From Irpex lacteus (Eukaryota > Basidiomycota > Agaricomycetes > Polyporales > Irpicaceae): a DNA stretch of 12,898 nt. The notes under the pieces were generated by a model. It did no database searches. It was not told the DNA's origin and saw nothing but the letters and a program-made list of their open reading frames with translations. The position numbers and the translations under genes are program-made. The DNA is taken from NCBI GenBank assembly GCA_001986395.2, contig MQVO02000254.1:1-12898 (forward strand). Reading direction: 5' to 3'. Below are positions 7,855 to 12,898 of the stretch, one piece after another. The stretch's first letter is position 1, and each line of letters opens with the position of its first letter.

Positions 7855-8034
7855 TTATCGTAATTTCTTTTGGTTACTCTTCCCCACCCGTTGCCCTATT
7901 GTAATAAATATTTTTGGTTCAATAAAAAGATGATATTCCAATAGATATAAAGAAATAGTACCATGTGAAACGATATAATTTAGAATATGTATAGTATTAT
8001 CCAAAAGTAAAATATAATCATTTAAATATTTCAT
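7855..8034 (-). CDS. Small ORF of 59 residues, uncertain
   Basis: Starting at ATG (8034-8032) the minus strand is open to TAA at 7857-7855. The product starts MKYLNDYILLLDNTIHILNY and ends in a basic QRVGKSNQKKLR. I do not recognise it. It has a balanced amino-acid mix rather than the Asn/Lys/Ile-only look of chance frames, so it may be a decayed fragment of a plasmid or intron gene. No neighbour supports a function. Confidence 0.25.
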   Translation of the reverse strand: MKYLNDYILLLDNTIHILNYIVSHGTISLYLLEYHLFIEPKIFITIGQRVGKSNQKKLR

Positions 8035-8622
8035 AATAAACTATCAAAAATTTATATACAATACTAGTTTTAATAATAAAGGATAAATATCCTTCACTTC
8101 GCTTAGTAAGAAAATTAATTAACTAATTTAAACATATAGCACACTAGCTAAATACTATATAAACTAAACTAAACTAAACGAAACTAAATAAAATAACTCA
8201 TCCTTTACCTACAAATATTGGTAGTCTTTTAAATTAAAATATTAATAAAGCTAATATTAATACAGATCTGTAAGTAAAGTAACACAAACAGGATGAGGGG
8301 TACCCATCATCCAGCACTGTAACGGTCAAATAAATCTGATTAAAATCGCATTCTCCCAAAAAACTTTTATTTTTAGGGGAGGGAGAATCTTTAAATTTAT
8401 TTCAATGGAGGAGAGGATTATGGGAGCTATAAAATGTATTTCTTTGTGTATTTAAAAGCAGCGTATGATATAAATCTATATGTTCGAGGTGGCTCTGTAG
8501 CAAACTATTATAAAATGTATAAAACATCCGAGGGTTTGAGGTTTATTTTATAGTAAGGATGTACGAATTTAATGTAATACATTAACTAGTTATAAGGGAT
8601 AATTGTCTATAATAAACTAATT
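8035..8622. other. Non-coding stretch with hairpins and a weak 52-codon frame
   Basis: The hairpin ATTCTCCC/GGGAGAAT (8350-8388) encloses an AAAAAACTTTTATTTTT centre reminiscent of, but not clearly part of, the main repeat family. ACATCC/GGATGT and the palindrome TTAATGTA-A-TACATTAA follow further on. A plus-strand frame at 8395-8553 (containing LKAAYDINLYVRGGSVANYY) is open but has no recognisable family and no neighbour support. Confidence 0.4.
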
Positions 8623-8945
8623 ATGGTTATTGAACAGAAAGTTAATGATGGTATATGTGACGTCGTGCCTCATCGTAACATCTTGCTCGTCATAGTTAAG
8701 GGGGGAAACTCAAAGATTTAGCTTGTCAAGGGCAAGGTTTTAAGGTGTTTGTAAACGCAAATGCTAAGCGTTATTTTAGCACAACTCGAACAGTACTTAA
8801 TGATGAAAGTGTGGATAGAGGGATTGATCAGACAATAGGTCAATTGGATGGTCATCTTTATGATACCACTGATAAGCTTCTCCGTGATAAATTTTATTTT
8901 AAAAGATTTTGGATTTATTACCGATTTCCTGTACTTGTGATTTAG
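8623..8945 (+). pseudogene. Unidentified ORF, probably one frame broken at a G run
   Basis: ATG 8623 opens a frame (MVIEQKVNDGICDVVPHRN...) that stops soon after 8701. The adjoining frame is open from 8700 to TAG 8943-8945 and contains GFKVFVNANAKRYFSTTR and DQTIGQLDGHLYDTTDKLL. The two join at the GGGGGG run 8700-8705, which would need one more G, giving about 107 residues. The KRYFSTT block resembles the RKYST segment of the reverse transcriptase fragment at 2401-2737 and the N-termini of some intron or plasmid proteins in fungal mitochondria. That is a loose resemblance, and no catalytic motif is present. Lying downstream of the group II-like RNA, it could be the beginning of an intron-encoded protein. 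Codons here are less AT-biased than in nad4 and cox3. Confidence 0.4.
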
Positions 8946-9125
8946 TCATTAATCCTTTTTGTATTATTATTAAAAAAGGGGGGGGTTTTACCTTAAATTT
9001 TGAGTTGAATGGTGGGTTGCAGCAAGAAATAATAAGGGGGTAAACAAATTTATCTCAACTTAGATTGTTCCATTTTGTTCCATTCTTAAAAGAGATTATT
9101 AGAATAAGTTTTTGTTATTATTTAA

Positions 9126-9217
9126 ACCCAAAAAACTAGGGTCGGTAGAAATAATCCCCAAAAAAACTAGTTAGAATTATTTATAATACCTAGTTTTTGG
9201 GGATGTTTTTTGGGGGA
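9126..9217. repeat. Hairpin repeat copy 7, apparently nested in an older copy
   Basis: The inner element 9154-9204 has perfect arms ATCCCCAAAAA.. and ..TTTTTGGGGAT around CTAGTTAGAATTATT; the AT palindrome is deleted. It is bracketed by a second pair of family arms: CCCAAAAAACTAG at 9128-9140 on the left and TTTTTTGGGGG at 9206-9216 on the right. This looks like one copy inserted into another. Confidence 0.7.
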
Positions 9218-10180
9218 TGGAAGGAGGGTAGTGACTATTAAATAAACTAACTGACCTTTGACAAAGTACACTTAGAGTAAAGAAAGTTTATTTTAATTAT
9301 ATTTAATCAACTACAATTCAAATATTATAAAGTAATTAAAATAATACTTTTGTATCAATCTTAAAATAATGCTTATAAAATAATATTATTATTAGATTAA
9401 AGATTAGTAATCATGGGGTTACTCCCTTAAGGACTAAGATTGTACTGTCTATTGTAAGAGATAGATTAAATTTATTTTAAAGTTACTTAGTTAATACTTT
9501 ATTTTTGGGGACCCTCTACTTAAAATAAAATTAAATAAATTATAATATAGGGAGACCCAAATTAAAATAAAATAACTGTGTGTTTATAAAATAATGTGTA
9601 GTATCATCTTAGTGAGTAAAACACTCATCTATCAATTAATTAAAGATAAAATAGTAATTAGAGTGATAAATTAATTTAATAGTATATTAAATTAATTATT
9701 TAAACTCTACCTAATTAAATAATTATTATTAGAAAAAGAATAGAGTATCTCTACCAATAATAAATTATCATACAGGGTACAGATTGGTTCAGTCAACTAT
9801 CATTAATCTTCTTTATTAGCAATATTGATATAATAGGATGGTAGTGTTAAAAACTAAAAATAAAAAATAAATTATTAAACATTTCCATTAATCCACCCCA
9901 AATAAAATGAGTAAAGTTAAAGAATAAAAAGAAATAAATTTAGAATATCTATATTCTTTAATCTAATAAGAATAAATAAATAAAGGAGTGATTATAAAAT
10001 AGTGAGTAATTCTAATTGAACGGTAGTTAACTCTCTAAATAAATAATAGAGAATACTATTTATATTATTAAATAAAGAAATAACTCTGATTAACTAAGTA
10101 ATTAATTAATTAAATAAAAAGTAATCATTCCATTGTTCCATTTAATATAATATATTTCTACCCTCATCCACTTACAGTGA
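9218..10180. other. Gene-free AT-rich region
   Basis: Nearly a kilobase without a credible coding frame on either strand. It contains many short A/T tracts, recurring ATAAAATAATG-like words and weak inverted repeats such as a GGGGACCC segment (9507-9514) opposite GGGAGACCC (9551-9559). I see no RNA gene. Confidence 0.6.
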
Positions 10181-10183
10181 ATG

Positions 10184-10242
10184 CTCCCCCTTTTTTTTAT
10201 ATTAAAAAAAAGGATAAAGGGAGTTGGAGGGGTACCCTCCAA
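10184..10242. repeat. Pair of adjacent strong hairpins
   Basis: CTCCCCC plus a T run pairs with an A run plus GG and GGGAG (10184-10223). It is followed directly by TTGGAGGG-GTA-CCCTCCAA (10224-10242), an 8-bp perfect stem. They may mark a transcript end or be palindromic insertions; no family link to the main repeat is visible. Confidence 0.6.
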
Positions 10243-10309
10243 TATCTTATTAATTAATTATTCCTTTAAAGTGATTGTATCTAAGAGAGTAAAAAATTTA
10301 ATTATTTAA

Positions 10310-10693
10310 TTTGAACTCTTACAATCATTAGTAATATGCAAAGTTAAAGAATATAAAGATAATAAATACCTTTGAACTATAGCAGGATTAGGAAGTTGGA
10401 CTGGATGGATTACTTCTTATGAATATTAAAAAGCAATAGAACTTGGATATAAATTCGAAATTCTCAGAGGGTATAAATTTGATAGATAAAATATATTTAA
10501 AGAGTATATTGAAAGATTATATTCATTAAGATTAGAATATAGTAAAGATAACCCTATGAATTTAATTGCTAAACTATTAATTCATAATTTAGCAACTAAA
10601 TCAGACCCCCAACAAACCTTACAACCAGTAAGATTGTTGCGTAGTTTTAATCGCAGGTCAAACCCTGCCTTCATTTGGAGTCAAACTAAATAG
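10310..10693 (+). pseudogene. dpo: Family B DNA polymerase, palm-domain fragment (decayed)
   Basis: The frame reads FELLQSLVICKVKEYKDNKY, then LGSWTGWITSYE, ELGYKFEILRGYKF, IFKEYIERLYSLRLEY and NLIAKLLIHNL. This matches the stretch of protein-primed family B polymerases between motif A and motif B (family pattern G-x-W-x-GW...GY-x-F..IFK-x-Y-x-x-x-LY...KLL-x-NSLYG). Two in-frame TAA codons (10427-10429 and 10487-10489) and one TGA read as Trp are present. The TAAs are substitutions, not homopolymer changes, so this is genuine decay. Motif B breaks off at about 10585 and the frame runs on into unrelated structured sequence to TAG 10691-10693. Motif A, motif C and the exonuclease part are absent. 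It does not overlap in content with the exonuclease fragment at 1137-2255, so both could derive from one plasmid gene, but that is unproven. Confidence 0.8.
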
Positions 10694-10785
10694 TAGCTGT
10701 TTAAATTACAACAGTGGGGGAGGGCAAGCGCCTTCAGAGAGCATGTACGCACCTCTCGGTTGCGTGAAAATCCGCAACTTGGCCC
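10610..10785 (+). ncRNA. Highly structured segment of unknown class
   Basis: Several clean stems follow one another: CAACAA/TTGTTG with inner CTTAC/GTAAG (10610-10639), GCAGG/CCTGC (10653-10668), CTGTT/AACAG (10697-10714), and a three-way junction closed by GGGCAAG (10722-10728) and CTT-G-GCCC (10778-10785) that holds GAGAG/CTCTC and GTTGCG/CGCAAC hairpins. The GC content is well above the surroundings. It has no cloverleaf and no group II domain V. A TTCAGAGA word recalls the group I intron R element, but the P7 partner is not convincing. It may be a fragment of an intron. Confidence 0.45.
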
Positions 10786-10827
10786 AAATATAATAAAAAG
10801 GAAACAGGTTGAAAAGGGAGAGATATA

Positions 10828-10899
10828 CGAGCCCTTCCAGATTCGAACTGGGACCTCCCGATTGACAATCGGGTACTCTACCTATTAAGCTAAGGGCCC
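10828..10899 (-). tRNA. trnD: tRNA-Asp (anticodon GTC)
   Basis: On the minus strand the acceptor stem GGGCCCT/AGGGCTC pairs over 7 bp with one G-T pair. The D arm is GCTT..AATAGGTAG..AGT, the anticodon arm CCCGA-TTGTCAA-TCGGG gives GTC, and the T arm is CCAG-TTCGAAT-CTGG. The discriminator base is G (10828), as expected for Asp. It is the only RNA gene in the window on the minus strand. Confidence 0.95.
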
Positions 10900-11011
10900 T
10901 ATTTTAATTTTACTTAAATAAAAAATCTAATCTATTAGATTCTTTTTTAATAATTCTTATTGTTGTATTTAGTATTTATAGTTTAGATTTATATAATTTA
11001 TCTTTATATAA

Positions 11012-11809
11012 ATGTTTACTTTTTTTTTAATGTTATTCGTTTCTTTTCTTCACTCTATGTTTATGTCTAAAATATTTAATTGGTCAGATGATATCTTAAT
11101 AAGAACCATACAAAAAACCTTTTTTTATAGTATATTTAGCAGTATAGTTATTGTAATTTTTAATTATCTAGGTCTTAATCTGATAGGCACAATTCACTGT
11201 GATAGTGAAGATGAAGATGAACCAGCGAATAATTCCTTAGAAGGTAAAAATAAGGAACAAGAAACAAATAAAAATGTATTCGAAGTTAAAAAATTTGAAG
11301 GTAAGGATAATAAGGATTACTATAAAATAGAAGGGGACGTTGAAAAAAAGTTTATGACTGAACTTGGTGATAGAATTACGGATGTTATTAAAACTGGCAT
11401 CAAAGATGTGGCTCCTAATTTAGGGGCTGCAGCAGCTGGTGGTAGTTTAGGTTCCGCAATAATTAAAGCAACAGCTGGTTTGCCCCCAGTACAAAGAATA
11501 GGTTTGGGAGCTGGGGCTACATTCTTAGGGGCTGGTGCAGCTAAATTAGGCTTAGAAGGAGCTACAAGTTTAAGTAAAAACTTAGAGTTAAGTTCAAGTA
11601 TAAAAAATACTAAATCTGATAAAACTGAACCAGATCAAATACCTTCACCTGATGACACTAACTTTTCAATTAATTCTCCTTTAGATGAGGCTGATATCCC
11701 ATTATTAGGCTTAATTAATTCTATACTTAACTTAAATATAATAGAGTTAATAATAATAATATTTATTTTATTCATAAAATACCAAGATAAAATAAAAAAA
11801 ATATTTTAA
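11012..11809 (+). CDS. Hypothetical membrane protein, 265 residues, Gly/Ala-rich core
   Basis: An uninterrupted frame from ATG 11012 to TAA 11807-11809. Order of parts: a hydrophobic N-terminus (about 2-17), a membrane segment at about 36-58, an acidic cluster DSEDEDE (64-70), a charged linker (about 71-135), a Gly/Ala-rich stretch (138-180) interrupted by a central LPPVQR (157-162), a Ser/Lys/Asp linker, and a C-terminal membrane segment (about 243-255) with a basic tail. The GAAAAGGSLG...LPP-x-QR...GAGA pattern recalls proteins annotated only as hypothetical in fungal mitochondrial genomes and mitochondrial plasmids; I know of no assigned function. It is the only accessory ORF here without breaks, which suggests it is maintained. 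Its single Trp codon is TGG. Confidence 0.8.
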   Translation: MFTFFLMLFVSFLHSMFMSKIFNWSDDILIRTIQKTFFYSIFSSIVIVIFNYLGLNLIGTIHCDSEDEDEPANNSLEGKNKEQETNKNVFEVKKFEGKDNKDYYKIEGDVEKKFMTELGDRITDVIKTGIKDVAPNLGAAAAGGSLGSAIIKATAGLPPVQRIGLGAGATFLGAGAAKLGLEGATSLSKNLELSSSIKNTKSDKTEPDQIPSPDDTNFSINSPLDEADIPLLGLINSILNLNIIELIIIIFILFIKYQDKIKKIF

Positions 11810-12099
11810 ATAAAATTATATTCTATATAAATAATAATATACCAGCCCTTAAAAAAGCGAAATATGTTAGAGTCTCTCATTTTTTAAATAGTTTACTAAT
11901 AGTTAATAGTAGATTTAACAAAATAATAATTGTTTATTTTATAATACTATTAATTCTAATAAAAATATTAAAATATATATTTTTTATATAATTTAAATTT
12001 AGGTATTGATGACTTTGTATTAGTATATAATTATATTAAAAAAAGGATTCTCTTAATCCCCTTTTTATTATTAATAATAAAAAATGAAGATGAAAATAT
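11810..12099. other. Intergenic DNA with a terminator-like hairpin
   Basis: Very AT-rich with no coding frame. AAAAAGGATT-CTCTT-AATCCCCTTTTT at about 12038-12066 can fold into a stem of about 10 bp with one bulged C. It lies between the plus-strand membrane protein gene and the minus-strand small frame, where a processing or end signal for either transcript would make sense. Confidence 0.45.
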
Positions 12100-12288
12100 T
12101 TAATATATACCCCATGAATAAGTCATTATGAACCCATGATCCTTTAGGCTCCCTTTATATAAATAATATTGTAATTCTTTATCAGTCCACTCAAATAAGA
12201 AATGATTATACTTATAAAACTGTATTCCTTTCCTTTGTTCTCTATAAGTCATAAGTTGTGATTTGCTTCTAAGATAGGTATAAGATAG
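12100..12288 (-). pseudogene. Unidentified C-terminal protein fragment
   Basis: The minus strand is open from 12288 to TAA 12102-12100 (62 codons). The text is protein-like: TYREQRKGIQFYKYNHFLF, FEWTDKELQYYLY, GSLKDHGFIMTYSWG. The only Met near the start is internal, and a stop lies immediately upstream, so it looks like the tail end of a larger gene. I do not recognise the family; a plasmid or intron gene is possible given the rest of the window. It converges on the membrane protein gene at 11012-11809. Confidence 0.4.
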
Positions 12289-12837
12289 TTAATTAAACTT
12301 AAACTTTAACTTTCGCTTAGAAGAACGAAACCTATGAGTAACTAATATGTTATGATAAGAGAGATAAGTTTTATAAATCAATACTCGGCTGTTTTAAAAG
12401 GATAAAAACTAGTTTTTTATGTTGATTGGTAAGTATTACTCGTAATTAGTCTGTTAACTTATTATTAATTAACTGCTCCTTTAATATTTATGAAACTTAA
12501 CACTAAGAGTATTTTTAACTAGGTAGGCAAATTCTTAACAAGAACACTGAAGAAAAAGAATAACTGAAAGTTGATAACTGTAAAACTTTGTACCCCACTG
12601 ATACTCAACTAGTAATGAGCTACCCATGTTAACAGAACAAAATATATAAATAGGGGATCAACTCCAATATCTAAACTACCACCATAAAACTAAAATAATT
12701 TTGAGGATAAATTAAATTTCAGTTTTTAAAAGTAGTAGTAGTTTTTTATTTTAAAAATATTAAAAAGTAAAAATAAAAATGGGTGCTACCTAATAAATTT
12801 AGTTTTATATAAGCATAAATAAAAATACATAATAAAT
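12289..12837. other. Intergenic DNA, with a possible minus-strand coding trace
   Basis: No firm gene. On the minus strand between about 12690 and 12540 two overlapping frames each read plausibly for 25 to 45 codons (one contains MGSSLLVEYQWGTKFYSYQL), broken by stops. This may be decayed coding sequence upstream of the 12100-12288 fragment, or chance. Confidence 0.3.
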
Positions 12838-12872
12838 TTTTTATTATTTATTTATTTATTTATTTATTTATA
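12838..12872. repeat. TTTA tandem repeat
   Basis: About seven consecutive TTTA units followed by TAATTATAAATAAATAAA, which can fold back on the repeat. It is a simple low-complexity tract at the window edge. Confidence 0.8.
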
Positions 12873-12898
12873 ATTATAAATAAATAAAACAAAAGTTA

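Noticed and set aside
2191..8654. A shared 14-mer GTTAATGATGGTAT at 2191 and 8641
   Set aside because: The similarity does not extend on either side, so chance in AT-rich DNA is enough.
9740..9840. A short minus-strand open frame with NDSWLNQSVP-like text
   Set aside because: It is short, interrupted and has no recognisable family or neighbours.
10732..10830. A group I intron core (TTCAGAGA as element R, AGATATACGAG as element S)
   Set aside because: The required P7 pairing between the two does not form convincingly, and the S-like word overlaps the 3' end of tRNA-Asp on the other strand.
1..12898. A CRISPR array
   Set aside because: The repeats are palindromic, irregularly spaced over kilobases and not separated by unique spacers of constant length.

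Overview
This looks like a stretch of fungal mitochondrial genome, most likely from a basidiomycete. The DNA is very AT-rich. Two respiratory-chain genes are recognisable (nad4 and cox3) along with three mitochondrial-type tRNA genes (Ile, Met, Asp). Several reading frames make sense only if TGA is read as tryptophan (genetic code 4). The basidiomycete placement rests on the style of the Cox3 sequence and is an inference.

Layout. 1-3100: tRNA-Ile, then a block of gene fragments: an unidentified frame (437-1019, +), the exonuclease half of a plasmid-type family B DNA polymerase (1137-2255, -) and the N-terminal piece of a group II intron reverse transcriptase (2401-2737, -). Copies of a palindromic hairpin repeat lie around these fragments, two of them forming a perfect 94-bp inverted repeat. 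tRNA-Met follows. 3317-6480: nad4 and cox3, separated by a non-coding stretch with a 13-bp inverted repeat and another hairpin copy. 6690-9220: a structured RNA region resembling domain I of a group II intron, without a recognisable domain V, then small weak ORFs and more hairpin copies. 9220-10300: gene-free AT-rich DNA. 10310-10900: a decayed fragment of the polymerase domain of a family B DNA polymerase, running into a highly folded segment, then tRNA-Asp on the minus strand. 11012-11809: an intact ORF for a 265-residue membrane protein with a Gly/Ala-rich core. 11810-12898: mostly non-coding, with one small unidentified minus-strand frame.

Two themes stand out. First, nad4 (two places) and cox3 (one place) are each broken by single-base length changes in homopolymers. 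Two unidentified frames could be joined by the same kind of change. This pattern fits indel errors in the sequence better than real gene loss, but the sequence alone cannot decide. Second, the accessory DNA is a mosaic of plasmid-derived and group II intron-derived fragments, with a family of hairpin elements at or near their edges. One hairpin copy supplies the stop codon of the truncated DNA polymerase. The core genes use only TGG for Trp, whereas several of the accessory fragments also use TGA, which fits a separate origin.
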